Of a DNA stretch of 64,000 bases, positions 44,240-53,466 are shown piece after piece (the stretch's first letter is position 1; every line of letters starts with the position of its first letter). A program made the position numbers and the translations under genes. The stretch spans positions 620,001 through 684,000 of the forward strand of contig JASCOD010000001.1 in the NCBI GenBank assembly GCA_029959615.1. The letters run 5' to 3'. This stretch comes from Flavobacteriaceae bacterium PS02338. Its GTDB lineage: Bacteria; Bacteroidota; Bacteroidia; Sphingobacteriales; Sphingobacteriaceae. Under the pieces are notes generated by a model. The model searched no databases, was not told where the DNA came from, and was given only the letters and a program-made list of their open reading frames with translations.

Positions 44240-45080
44240 AAGCAAAAAGAGTAAGGAAGAACCTAGGGAACTGTTGAAAATAGCATTTAAAAACGGTCAA
44301 ATTTCTTCTATAGAAAACTTCAATTCCTTTCAAACTAGAGCAGAATCATCTCTAAAAATGATAATTGATGCTGCCAAGTATGGAGTTTCTACCGCTGATT
44401 TATCCTTTAACTTACATACAGAAGATTTTCCTCTAGGAGAAGTAAAGCCTAATAACTTTTACTACTGTTGCGATAGCGAAGAAAAATTGAGTTCTGTTTT
44501 CCCAGATTTCATTTTCGATCATTGGCAACAGGTCGGTATTGATGATTATGGTTCTACTGTAGAAAAAATAATAGAATTAGCGAGTTTACCATTTACTCAT
44601 GAAAAGATGCTTTGGATAGGCAATGTAAAGACGAACATCATTCGAAAGAAAATTATCGAATATGGCAGGCAATTTCCAGAGGTTATCGAAGCATATGATA
44701 CTTGTGTAGACCAATATATAGAGGGCAACAAAAAGGTGCCGTATATCTCTTTGTCTGACCATACAAAATATAAATATTTAATTGATATTGAGGGAAGGGG
44801 ATATAGCGGACGATTGAGGCTTTTGCTTTATACCAAACGCTTGGTATTTATTCAAGAAAGGCAATGGAAGTCATACTACCATTTTGAATTAGAGCCCTAT
44901 AAACATTTTATACCTGTAAAAAACGATCTTTCAGATTTAATGTCTCAGATAGCATTTGTAGAACAAAAAGGCCAAAGTTTTTATAACGAAATCTGTGAAA
45001 ATGCCTTTTCTTTTGCAAAGGACAACCTAACTTACGAGAAGGCCGTTATGAGAATACGAAATATAATCAATTTGCTATGA
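44229..45080 (+). CDS. GT90 / CAP10-domain glycosyltransferase
   Basis: A 283-residue enzyme with the C-terminal signature of the CAP10 (glycosyltransferase 90) family: YISLSDHTKYKYLIDIEGRG followed by YSGRLRLLLYTKRLVFIQE and the HFELEPYKHFIPVKNDLSDL motif. Members include fungal capsule xylosyltransferases, animal protein O-glucosyltransferases and bacterial LPS-modifying enzymes. Here it would add a glucose or xylose to the surface glycan. The start overlaps glf by 11 bp and its stop overlaps the next gene by 4 bp (ATGA). The N-terminal 100 residues are less conserved. Confidence 0.85.
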   Translation: MWFKSKKSKEEPRELLKIAFKNGQISSIENFNSFQTRAESSLKMIIDAAKYGVSTADLSFNLHTEDFPLGEVKPNNFYYCCDSEEKLSSVFPDFIFDHWQQVGIDDYGSTVEKIIELASLPFTHEKMLWIGNVKTNIIRKKIIEYGRQFPEVIEAYDTCVDQYIEGNKKVPYISLSDHTKYKYLIDIEGRGYSGRLRLLLYTKRLVFIQERQWKSYYHFELEPYKHFIPVKNDLSDLMSQIAFVEQKGQSFYNEICENAFSFAKDNLTYEKAVMRIRNIINLL

Positions 45081-45985
45081 CAATACCTCAAACCATTTGT
45101 GCTACAATAGTCACATACAACAGAATTGATTTCTTAAAGGAATGCGTAGACTCATTGCTCAATCAAACTCATCAATTAGATAAAATTTGCATTGTAGATA
45201 ATGGTTCTAACGACGCTACTCCAGAATACTTAAAGCAAATAGCATCCGATAAAATTGAAATCATCACGCAAAGTAATGTCGGCAGCGCTGGTGGATTCCA
45301 TACCGCAATAAAGTATGCTTACGAAAATAACTACGATTGGATTTGGACAATGGATGATGACGTGGAGCCATTTATAGATTGCCTAGAACAACTGCTCAAG
45401 ATGGAGGAATTTTCAAAATGTATTAACCCACTAAGACTATTTAAAGATAATGACGAGATTTATCAGTGGGAGCACTACTTTGATTATAGAACCTGCATGC
45501 CTATTCTTCACAACAATATGTCTCTTAAAAATAAAGAATATTGCTTTGTTAATACAACCTGCTTTGAAGGCATGCTCCTACACCGATCTGTAGTAGAAAA
45601 AATAGGTTTTCCTAACAAGGAATATTTTATTGCTGGCGACGATACGGAATATGGTGTACTCGCTAATCTTCATACAAATATTGCTTACACTAAAACGGCA
45701 AAAATGTATAAAAAAAGGCTAACCGCCTTAAATAAGATAAGACCGCTTCAGGCCTATTATGAGTTTAAAAACTTTTTCTTATTGAAGAAAAATTTAAGAG
45801 TACATTTTTCGCAAAGTAATAGCCCATTTTTTTATAAGAACCTTTATAGGGAACTGAAGTCTCGTACTAAATTAATATTGAAAGGGAAGGAATATACCTT
45901 TACAGAAAAAAAAGACCTTATTTCAAGAATGATTCGGGGAATTAGAGACGGCGTAAAACTTTATAAGATAAAGAAGAATGGATAA
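45077..45985 (+). CDS. Glycosyltransferase family 2, GlfT2-like galactofuranosyltransferase candidate
   Basis: A 302-residue GT-A enzyme. The N-terminus ICATIVTYNRIDFLKECVDSLL and the metal-binding WIWTMDDDVEPF (a DDD motif with Trp and Pro, as in galactofuranosyltransferases of the GlfT2 type) suggest UDP-Galf as donor, in keeping with flanking glf genes. A catalytic-base-like Asp pair is present in FIAGDDTEYGVLAN. The ATG overlaps the preceding stop by 4 bp and the gene overlaps the next by 8 bp. The donor assignment is inference from motif and context. Confidence 0.8.
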   Translation: MTIPQTICATIVTYNRIDFLKECVDSLLNQTHQLDKICIVDNGSNDATPEYLKQIASDKIEIITQSNVGSAGGFHTAIKYAYENNYDWIWTMDDDVEPFIDCLEQLLKMEEFSKCINPLRLFKDNDEIYQWEHYFDYRTCMPILHNNMSLKNKEYCFVNTTCFEGMLLHRSVVEKIGFPNKEYFIAGDDTEYGVLANLHTNIAYTKTAKMYKKRLTALNKIRPLQAYYEFKNFFLLKKNLRVHFSQSNSPFFYKNLYRELKSRTKLILKGKEYTFTEKKDLISRMIRGIRDGVKLYKIKKNG

Positions 45986-46850
45986 TTTCTATAAAGTTTC
46001 CGTAATCGTACCTTGCTACAACCAAGCTAAATATCTAGATTCTTGTTTTTCTTCGCTAGTTAATCAAATTCATACCAATTGGGAATGCATATTAGTTGAT
46101 GACGGCAGTACTGATAATACTAGAGAAGAAGGCGAGAAATGGGCGAAAATTGATTCAAGGATCAAGTACTATAGAAAAGCTAATGGAGGTCTAAGTTCAG
46201 CAAGAAATTTTGGGTTGAACCTTTATACAGGAGACTTTGTTCAGTTCTTAGATGCCGATGATTTTCTAGCACCTGAAAAATTCGATCAATCATTACAAAA
46301 GGTAGTTCATCGAGAAAATACCGTAATAATTACCGACTTCTTATTGTTTGACGAGAAAAAAAAGAAAGAAAAACCTGCATATTGTAAATTAGAAGAAAAT
46401 TGCTTTAACCTACAGGCAATTCTATATGAATGGGATAAACGGTTTACTATCCCTATACATTGTGCTATTTTCTCGTCAGATTTGGCAAAACAGCATAAAT
46501 TTAACGAAGACCTAAAGGCTAAAGAAGATTGGATATTTTGGCTAGAAATCTATAAACATCAACCTCAAACTCATTTCGTTGACAAGCCTTTGGCTTTTTA
46601 TAGAGAAAGCTTAGGTAGCATGACTCGTAGAGATGATTTTATGCATGAAAATACGGTAAAAGCTCTAAAAATAATTGAGCAGGTGATAAAAGAGCCAATA
46701 CTCCTAGATCATTTTCTACGGTATAATAACGAATATCTTCTCAGCGAAAATCATCTACTTAAAAAAGAAATCGCTCGTTTACGGTACAAAAGAACAAGCA
46801 AATATAAATTGGAAAAGTTGCTTAGATTGTTCAGTGGCAAAAAAGTGTAG
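45978..46850 (+). CDS. Glycosyltransferase family 2 (third)
   Basis: A 290-residue GT-A enzyme: VSVIVPCYNQAKYLDSCFSSL, ECILVDDGSTDNT and the DxD-type VQFLDADDFLAPEKF, then KEDWIFWLEIYKHQ as the catalytic acidic motif. A positively charged tail (LLKKEIARLRYKRTSKYKLEKL) may contact the membrane. Overlaps the preceding gene by 8 bp and precedes the second glf by 24 bp. Donor and acceptor unknown. Confidence 0.9.
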   Translation: MDNFYKVSVIVPCYNQAKYLDSCFSSLVNQIHTNWECILVDDGSTDNTREEGEKWAKIDSRIKYYRKANGGLSSARNFGLNLYTGDFVQFLDADDFLAPEKFDQSLQKVVHRENTVIITDFLLFDEKKKKEKPAYCKLEENCFNLQAILYEWDKRFTIPIHCAIFSSDLAKQHKFNEDLKAKEDWIFWLEIYKHQPQTHFVDKPLAFYRESLGSMTRRDDFMHENTVKALKIIEQVIKEPILLDHFLRYNNEYLLSENHLLKKEIARLRYKRTSKYKLEKLLRLFSGKKV

Positions 46851-46874
46851 CTTTGAAATTTCCTAATATAAAAT

Positions 46875-47981
46875 ATGTCTATTAAATACGATTATCTAAT
46901 TGTTGGTTCCGGTCTTTTTGGTGCAACATTCGCAAATAGAGCAAAAGCTCAAGGAAAGACTGTATTGGTTATTGATAAAAGAAATCATCAAGGAGGTAAT
47001 ATTTATTGTGAAAACATAGAGGGAATAAATGTTCATAAATATGGCCCACATATTTTCCATACCAACGACAAAACAATATGGGATTTCGTCAATTCTTTTG
47101 TAGAGTTCAATCGTTTTACCTATACTCCAGTAGCAAACTACAAAGGCGAGCTTTATAGTCTACCTTTCAATATGAACACCTTTTATCAGCTATGGAAAAC
47201 AAAAACACCCAAGGAGGCAAAAGAAATAATTCATAAACAAATTGCAGAAAACCCGATTGCTTCACCAAGAAACCTAGAAGAACAAGCGCTCTCTTTAGTA
47301 GGGAAAGATATTTATGAAAAGTTAATTAAAGGTTATACCGAGAAGCAATGGGGAAGAAAGGCAACAGAGCTTCCAGCCTTTATCATTAAACGATTGCCGC
47401 TAAGATATACCTTTGACAACAACTATTTTAACGACAAATACCAAGGTATTCCAATTGGAGGCTATAATAAATTAATTGATGGTTTACTTGATGGAATAGA
47501 GGTTAAATTAGGAATAGATTTCTTTGCAGGGCAAGATACCTACAGAAATATAGCGAATAAGATTATTTACACAGGAAAACTAGATGAATATTTTGGTTAC
47601 TCTTTAGGCCACTTGCAATACCGAAGCTTAGCTTTCGAGCATCAAATACTAAACACTGATAATTACCAGGGCAGCGCAGCGGTAAACTACACAGATTACG
47701 AAACGCCTTATACCCGAATTGTAGAACATAAACACTTTGAGTTCGGTAAGCAGGAAAAAACGGTAATTACCAAAGAATTTCCATTAGAATGGGATAGTGA
47801 AAAAGAGCCCTATTATCCTATTAATGATACACGAAACGAAGATTTGGCCAATCAATACAAAAAACTGAAAGAGCTGGAACAAAATGTAATATTTGGTGGC
47901 CGTTTGGCAGAGTACAAGTATTACGATATGCATCAAGTAATAGGTGCTGCGCTAGCTATAGCCAAGAAAGAACTACAATAA
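46875..47981 (+). CDS. glf: UDP-galactopyranose mutase (second copy)
   Basis: A 368-residue paralogue of the mutase at 43127. All key elements are present: IVGSGLFGATFANRAK, NHQGGNIYCEN, VHKYGPHIFHTND, GYTEKQWGRKATELPAFIIKR, YTDYETPYTRIVEHKHF and GRLAEYKYYDMHQVIGAALA. The two copies are clearly related over their whole length but differ at many positions (for example GGNCYTERD against GGNIYCENI), so they are not a fresh duplication. The second copy uses the more typical bacterial Glf wording. It ends one base before the stop of the convergent acyltransferase gene. Confidence 0.95.
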   Translation: MSIKYDYLIVGSGLFGATFANRAKAQGKTVLVIDKRNHQGGNIYCENIEGINVHKYGPHIFHTNDKTIWDFVNSFVEFNRFTYTPVANYKGELYSLPFNMNTFYQLWKTKTPKEAKEIIHKQIAENPIASPRNLEEQALSLVGKDIYEKLIKGYTEKQWGRKATELPAFIIKRLPLRYTFDNNYFNDKYQGIPIGGYNKLIDGLLDGIEVKLGIDFFAGQDTYRNIANKIIYTGKLDEYFGYSLGHLQYRSLAFEHQILNTDNYQGSAAVNYTDYETPYTRIVEHKHFEFGKQEKTVITKEFPLEWDSEKEPYYPINDTRNEDLANQYKKLKELEQNVIFGGRLAEYKYYDMHQVIGAALAIAKKELQ

Positions 47982-49070
47982 CTAATCTTTAGCTCCAATA
48001 GACCATTTAAATTTCGTTTTCAAGATTAATTTCGTAATCAGCACAACGATGCCATATACAATTACAAAACGAACTATCGAATAAACAATCGCTTCTGCGG
48101 GAGACATATTAGCCAGAGAAATATTAAAAGGCCTTACAATCTCCGCAAGTACTCGTTCAATAATAATTGCATGTATTAAATAAATGCCGTAAGTAGTTTT
48201 TCTAGGTTGCAAGATCTTCTGAACTGATTTCATTGGTCCCATCTTAAGTAAGATACCGAAGAAAATTAGTGAGTAAATGATATTTGTTACTCTTAGGGTA
48301 TTGTAAGGATCTGCAACACCTCGCTCCATTAGATTAACCGTTTCAAACGTAGATAAAAAAAAGAAAACCACTGCCGCAACTACTAGAACCAGCATTGGTA
48401 CTTTATTTAAAAATGCTGATACCTTATCATAATATCTATTAAAGTAAACCCCCAACCATAAATAAACCACAAAACCAAAAAGGGCGGTAGTATGCTCTGC
48501 AGGAAACCATCCAGAATAAAGGTTTACACTGTAGGTTAAAGAGATCAACCCTAGAATAATACCAAACCCAATTTTATATAAGTATCTCTTAAAAATTAGT
48601 AAAATGGCAATACATATTAGAAAGTTTAAAATAAACCAGTAGTTACTGTAAAAAACAAGGCTGAAAAATTGTCCCAATGTAGCTTCATATAAAGATGAAG
48701 GCAAGGCATCTGATCTGTCGAATCTGAGGTATAAAAAAATTTTCTGAGCATTATTTAACAAAATAAATATTGCAATCCAAAACAACCAAGGCCATATGGT
48801 ATTTTTAAACCTATTTTTAAGATATTGAAGCGGTGTATACTCCGTAAATTTATAATTTATTAAGAAACCGCTGATCAGAAAGAAAATAATGGTTACGAAC
48901 TTCGCCAATTGCATATAACCAGCTTGAATATACCGATCGCTCTGCTCAGTATACTTAATCAACCAGAATGCCGAAGTATGTTCAAAAACAATCCCAAACA
49001 TAGCTAAGCCACGTATAGAATCTATAAAATCAAAACTCTTCTTTTCTTTTCGTACAATAGCATCTTCCAT
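47982..49070 (-). CDS. Acyltransferase family 3 membrane protein
   Basis: A 362-residue integral membrane O-acyltransferase with ~10 helices. Family marks are DFIDSIRGLAMFGIVFEHTS near the N-terminus (the Arg-Gly-x-A and His of the family) and FFLISGFLINYKFTE, then a C-terminal TYGIYLIHAIIIERVLAEI. It probably adds acetyl or another acyl group to a sugar of the surface glycan built by the neighbouring cluster. The start at 49070 is chosen because the 20 codons above it overlap the infB terminator. No promoter-like box is seen ahead of it. Confidence 0.88.
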   Translation of the reverse strand: MEDAIVRKEKKSFDFIDSIRGLAMFGIVFEHTSAFWLIKYTEQSDRYIQAGYMQLAKFVTIIFFLISGFLINYKFTEYTPLQYLKNRFKNTIWPWLFWIAIFILLNNAQKIFLYLRFDRSDALPSSLYEATLGQFFSLVFYSNYWFILNFLICIAILLIFKRYLYKIGFGIILGLISLTYSVNLYSGWFPAEHTTALFGFVVYLWLGVYFNRYYDKVSAFLNKVPMLVLVVAAVVFFFLSTFETVNLMERGVADPYNTLRVTNIIYSLIFFGILLKMGPMKSVQKILQPRKTTYGIYLIHAIIIERVLAEIVRPFNISLANMSPAEAIVYSIVRFVIVYGIVVLITKLILKTKFKWSIGAKD

Positions 49071-49090
49071 ATTCAATTCAATTTCCACAA

Positions 49091-49125
49091 AAAAGGCGTT
49101 CCGAAACCATATCGGAACGCCTTTT
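49091..49125 (-). terminator. Terminator of the rimP-nusA-infB operon
   Basis: A perfect 14-bp stem (AAAAGGCGTTCCGA and TCGGAACGCCTTTT) with a 7-nt loop. Read on the minus strand it runs into T6. It lies 31 bp after infB and only 21 bp ahead of the acyltransferase start. Confidence 0.88.
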
Positions 49126-49155
49126 AACAATATTTAACTGTGTAAGTTATAGCAA

Positions 49156-52100
49156 TTACAACTTACGTTTTACTTCTACTTGTTCGTAAGCCTCTACAAT
49201 ATCACCCACTTCAATGTTGTTAAAGTTTTGGATATTCAAACCACACTCGTAGCCTTTAGAAACCTCTTTCACATCATCCTTGTAACGTTTCAACGATGCC
49301 AATTCACCAGTGTAGATTACCACACCATCTCTAACGATACGGATTTTGCTATTTCTAGTAATTTTACCATCTAATACCATACATCCAGCAATCGTTCCAA
49401 CCTTAGTAATTTTGAAGGTTTCACGGATTTCTACGTTAGCCACAATTTTCTCTTCGAATTCTGGGGCCAACATACCTTCCATTGCCGCTTTGATCTCGTT
49501 AATCGCATCGTAGATGATCGAGTACAAACGAATATCGATTTGCTCTGCCTCAGCCAACTTACGAGCTCCTGTAGATGGGCGTACCTGGAAACCAATAATA
49601 ATCGCATCTGATGCCGAAGCTAACAATACGTCACTTTCAGAAATCTGACCTACTGCTTTGCTAATTACATTGATTTGTATCTCAGGCGTAGAAAGTTTCA
49701 GTAATGAATCCGCTAATGCCTCGATAGAACCATCCACGTCACCCTTGATGATCAAGTTCAACTCTTTAAAGTTTCCAATTGCCAAACGACGACCAATCTC
49801 CGCTAAAGTGATATGTTTCTGTGTACGCAATCCTTGCTCACGCATTAATTGCAAACGCTTATTCGCGATATCTCTTGCCTCAGTTTCACTTTCCAGCGCA
49901 TTAAATCTATCTCCCGCAGTTGGTGCACCCTGCATACCCAATACCTGTACCGGTACCGATGGGCCTGCTTCGTTTACTTTAGCACCACGCTCGTTAAATA
50001 ATGCTTTTACTCTACCACTATAGCTACCTGCTAAAATTGGATCTCCAACTTTTAAAGTACCGCCTTGTACCAAAACCGTAGTTACAATACCGCGTCCTTT
50101 ATCCAAAGTAGCCTCAATTACAGTCCCTGTAGCACGTTTATTAGGATTAGCTTTTAATTCTAATAACTCAGCTTCTAATAATACTTTATCTAATAGTAAG
50201 TCTACGTTTAAACCGCTCTTACCTGAGATTTCTTGTGATTGATATTTACCACCCCAATCCTCAACTAAAATATTCATCACAGATAACTGTTCACGAATTC
50301 TATCAGAGTTGGCTCCTGGCTTATCTATCTTAGTAAATGCAAACACCAAAGGTACACCCGCAGCTTGTGCGTGGTTAATTGCTTCTTTAGTTTGCGGCAT
50401 CACTGCATCGTCCGCAGCTACTACAATAATGGCAATATCTGCAACTTTCGCACCACGGGCACGCATCGCTGTAAAGGCTTCGTGACCTGGAGTATCTAAG
50501 AAAGTAATTTCTTTTCCAGCACTGGTGGTTACTTTATAAGCACCAATGTGCTGCGTAATTCCCCCAGCTTCGCCAGCTACTACATTGGCTTTACGGATAT
50601 AATCCAGCAATGAAGTTTTACCATGATCCACGTGGCCCATAATGGTTACAACAGGAACTCTTGGACTCAAATTTTCTTCTGCATCCTCTTCCTCAATATT
50701 GATGTCTTCTTCTTCATCTGGTTTTACGAATTGAACTTCGTAGCCAAACTCATCAGCAACAATCGTTAAGGTTTCTGCATCTAAACGTTGGTTAATTGAT
50801 ACGAACATCCCTAAGCTCATACAGGTTCCAATAATTTTGGTTACCGGTACATCTATCATGTTCGCCAATTCGTTGGCCGTAACAAATTCCGTTACTTTCA
50901 ACACCTTCGATTGCAATTCTTCCTCTAAAGCTGCTTCTTCTGCAGAAAGTGCTACATCATCTCTTTTTTGACGACGAAGCTTAGCTCTTTGGGCAAATTT
51001 ACCAGACTTACCTGCGCCGCTTAAACGGGCAAGTGTTGCCTTAATTTGATCTTGTATTTCTTTCTCAGTTGGTTCCTCTTTTGGAGTATTACTTCCAGCT
51101 GCAGAATTTCTATTTCCCTGATAACCCGGACGGTTATTATTGTTATTGTTTCTATTACCTTGGTAACCTCCCTGTCCAGCTGGACGATTATTGTTACCTT
51201 GATAAGGCTGTCTCTGACCTCCTTGTGGATTAGCTCCAGGCGTACCCGTTCCAGGTTGACCCTGTTGCGGTGCCGATCCCGGTGCTCCCGGCGTTTTCTT
51301 ACGCTTGCGCTTACGTCTGGCAGCCTCGCTATCACTTGAAGATGCAATAGGCTGATTTCTTCGATCAGGTGTAGTTGGAAGCTCTATCTTTCCAATAATA
51401 TTCGGTCCCGACAACTTTACAGAGCGAGCCTTGATCACTTCATCTTGCGGCTGTACTACTGGCTTAGCAGGTTCCGGAGCCGGTGGTGTTGGCACCACTG
51501 CCTCAGGTTTAGCAGCTTCAACTGGTTTGCTTACTTCTGGTTTCTCTTCTGCTTTTACTACAGGTTTAGCAACAGGCGCTTCCTCTACTTTAGGAGCAAC
51601 AGCTTCTACCGGTTTCTCTTCCTTTACAACTGGCGCTTCCTCTTTTTTAGCAGGGCGATTTTTAGGGTTCAAATCATTAAGATTGATTTTACCTACCACT
51701 TTAACACCAGGCAAAGCAGATTCCTCTACATTTTCTGCAGGCTTAGTTGCTGCTGCAACCTCTACTGGCTTCGGCTCTTCTTTAGCCTCTACAACAGGTT
51801 CTGCCGGCTTTTCTGCCACAGGCTTCTCTACAGGAGGTGTAAATTGCTGAAGATTCTTGATCAAAACACCTTCATTCTCAAAATCTTGATTTTTCTTTGG
51901 CGCCTCAGGAGTATTTTCAGCTATTACTTCAGGTTCATCACGACGAATTTTTCCAATAACTATTTGATTAGCCTCTTCTTTAACAATTTTATCCCCCTGA
52001 AACTCTCTCAATAAGACGTTGTACATCTCTCCAGAAAGTTTTGTGCTAGGCTTATTATCCACAGCATAGCCCTTCTTACCTAGGAACTCTACCGCGGTAG

Positions 52101-52161
52101 CGAGTCCTATGTTAAGCTCCTTTGCTGCTTTTAATAACATTATGGTTTTGTCGTCTGACAT
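49156..52161 (-). CDS. infB: Translation initiation factor IF-2
   Basis: A 1001-residue GTPase that places initiator tRNA on the 30S subunit. The N-terminal ~60 residues hold the IF2_N domain. Then a long charged and Pro/Ala/Glu-rich linker (about 95-245) with repeats such as VKEEKPVEAVAPKVEE, a Gly/Asn/Gln-rich stretch (about 285-355) and a basic RRKRKRKKTPGAPG patch. The G domain begins near residue 505 with TIMGHVDHGKTSLLDYI, then FLDTPGHEAFTAMRARG, and domains II-IV follow. The unusually long disordered linker is typical for Bacteroidota IF-2. It is the last gene of the operon. Confidence 0.97.
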   Translation of the reverse strand: MSDDKTIMLLKAAKELNIGLATAVEFLGKKGYAVDNKPSTKLSGEMYNVLLREFQGDKIVKEEANQIVIGKIRRDEPEVIAENTPEAPKKNQDFENEGVLIKNLQQFTPPVEKPVAEKPAEPVVEAKEEPKPVEVAAATKPAENVEESALPGVKVVGKINLNDLNPKNRPAKKEEAPVVKEEKPVEAVAPKVEEAPVAKPVVKAEEKPEVSKPVEAAKPEAVVPTPPAPEPAKPVVQPQDEVIKARSVKLSGPNIIGKIELPTTPDRRNQPIASSSDSEAARRKRKRKKTPGAPGSAPQQGQPGTGTPGANPQGGQRQPYQGNNNRPAGQGGYQGNRNNNNNNRPGYQGNRNSAAGSNTPKEEPTEKEIQDQIKATLARLSGAGKSGKFAQRAKLRRQKRDDVALSAEEAALEEELQSKVLKVTEFVTANELANMIDVPVTKIIGTCMSLGMFVSINQRLDAETLTIVADEFGYEVQFVKPDEEEDINIEEEDAEENLSPRVPVVTIMGHVDHGKTSLLDYIRKANVVAGEAGGITQHIGAYKVTTSAGKEITFLDTPGHEAFTAMRARGAKVADIAIIVVAADDAVMPQTKEAINHAQAAGVPLVFAFTKIDKPGANSDRIREQLSVMNILVEDWGGKYQSQEISGKSGLNVDLLLDKVLLEAELLELKANPNKRATGTVIEATLDKGRGIVTTVLVQGGTLKVGDPILAGSYSGRVKALFNERGAKVNEAGPSVPVQVLGMQGAPTAGDRFNALESETEARDIANKRLQLMREQGLRTQKHITLAEIGRRLAIGNFKELNLIIKGDVDGSIEALADSLLKLSTPEIQINVISKAVGQISESDVLLASASDAIIIGFQVRPSTGARKLAEAEQIDIRLYSIIYDAINEIKAAMEGMLAPEFEEKIVANVEIRETFKITKVGTIAGCMVLDGKITRNSKIRIVRDGVVIYTGELASLKRYKDDVKEVSKGYECGLNIQNFNNIEVGDIVEAYEQVEVKRKL

Positions 52162-52186
52162 TGATTATCCTGTTTTTCTAATTATA

Positions 52187-52218
52187 CAAAAGTAACGTTT
52201 ATTCTTATTTAATTCAAG
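52187..52218 (-). promoter_or_regulatory. Candidate internal promoter for infB
   Basis: On the minus strand, CTTG (52215-52218) is followed after 20 bp by TACTTTTG (52187-52194), an exact match to TAnnTTTG. It lies in the 66-bp gap between nusA and infB, so infB could be transcribed independently. Confidence 0.45.
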
Positions 52219-52227
52219 TACCAGACT

Positions 52228-53463
52228 TTATTCAAATTCTGATTGTAGAATAGCGATTACTTCTTTGATTGTTTCTTCTTCTAAATCGGTTCTTTTCACT
52301 AACTCATCTAAAGAAAGTGACAATACACTTTTTGCTGTATCTAGACCAATTGCCTTCAACTCGTCTATAATCCAGCTATCGATTTCATCTGAGAATTCTT
52401 CTAAATCCACATCCTCATCTTCTTCTCCAGCCTCACGATATACATCTATCTCGAAACCAGTTAATTTACCGGCCAATTTAATATTGTGTCCACCACGGCC
52501 AATAGCCAATGATACCTGGTCTGGTTTTAAGTAAACCGCAGCACGTTTAGTCTCATCATCTAATTTAATAGAAGTGATTTTAGCAGGGCTTAAAGCACGT
52601 TGGATATATAATGAAACATTGGTTGTAAAGTTGATCACATCAATATTTTCATTTTTCAATTCTCTCACGATACCGTGGATACGAGAACCTTTCATCCCTA
52701 CACAAGCGCCTACTGGATCAATTCTATCATCGTATGATTCTACAGCAACCTTAGCACGTTCGCCTGGTTCACGAACAATTTTCTTGATCGTAATTAAGCC
52801 ATCAAAAATCTCAGGCACCTCAAGCTCAAACAAACGTTGCAAGAACTCTGGGGCTACCCTAGAGATGATAATTTTCGGTGTAGCATTTACCATATCCACT
52901 TTTGAGATCACCGCTTTCACAGAATCTCCTTTTTTAAAGTAATCAGCAGGTATTTGCTCCGTTTTTGGCATTAACAACTCATTACCTTCATCGTCTAAAA
53001 CCAATGTTTCTTTTTTCCAAACTTGGTAAACTTCTCCAGTAACAATCTCGCCAACTCTATCTTTATATTTCTTGAAGATTTCGTCTTTCTCCAATTCCAA
53101 TACCTTAGAAACTAGTGTCTGACGAGCAGCTAAAATAGCTCTACGACCAAAACTTTCTAAAGTAATTTGCTCAATATAGTCATCGCCAACCTCTAAATCA
53201 GCATCGTACTGGTGTACTTCAGCCAATTCAATTTCTAAATCGTCGTCTTCAGAGAAACCATCTTCCATTACTTTTCTGGTTCTCCAAATCTCCAAATCTC
53301 CATTATCTGGGTTCACAATCACATCGCAGTTCTCATCTGTTCCGTATTTTTTACGCAACATACTGCGAAACACCTCTTCCAATACGCTAATTACTGTAGG
53401 GCGGTCGATATTCTTGAAGTCCTTAAACTCCTGAAAAGAATCGATTAAATTAATATTGTTCAT
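52228..53463 (-). CDS. nusA: Transcription termination/antitermination factor NusA
   Basis: A 411-residue RNA-polymerase-associated factor. The N-terminal domain (about 1-130) binds polymerase. An S1 domain (about 137-200, VGEIVTGEVYQVWKKETLVL) and two KH domains (about 205-350, with VGACVGMKGSRIHGIVREL and LAIGRGGHNIKLAGKLTG) bind RNA. The C-terminal end has one short acidic repeat of the helix-hairpin-helix type (LDTAKSVLSLSLDELVKRTDL). Followed by infB and preceded by rimP with a 3-bp gap, the usual order. Confidence 0.97.
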   Translation of the reverse strand: MNNINLIDSFQEFKDFKNIDRPTVISVLEEVFRSMLRKKYGTDENCDVIVNPDNGDLEIWRTRKVMEDGFSEDDDLEIELAEVHQYDADLEVGDDYIEQITLESFGRRAILAARQTLVSKVLELEKDEIFKKYKDRVGEIVTGEVYQVWKKETLVLDDEGNELLMPKTEQIPADYFKKGDSVKAVISKVDMVNATPKIIISRVAPEFLQRLFELEVPEIFDGLITIKKIVREPGERAKVAVESYDDRIDPVGACVGMKGSRIHGIVRELKNENIDVINFTTNVSLYIQRALSPAKITSIKLDDETKRAAVYLKPDQVSLAIGRGGHNIKLAGKLTGFEIDVYREAGEEDEDVDLEEFSDEIDSWIIDELKAIGLDTAKSVLSLSLDELVKRTDLEEETIKEVIAILQSEFE

Positions 53464-53466
53464 TTT

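Noticed and set aside
51100..51220. Repetitive stretch in infB as a CRISPR-like or tandem repeat array
   Set aside because: Units are irregular Asn/Gly/Gln codons of the IF-2 linker. There are no equal-length direct repeats with unique spacers.
51431..52014. Two long plus-strand frames opposite infB
   Set aside because: They mirror the repetitive Pro/Ala/Glu linker of IF-2. Composition is an antisense artefact.
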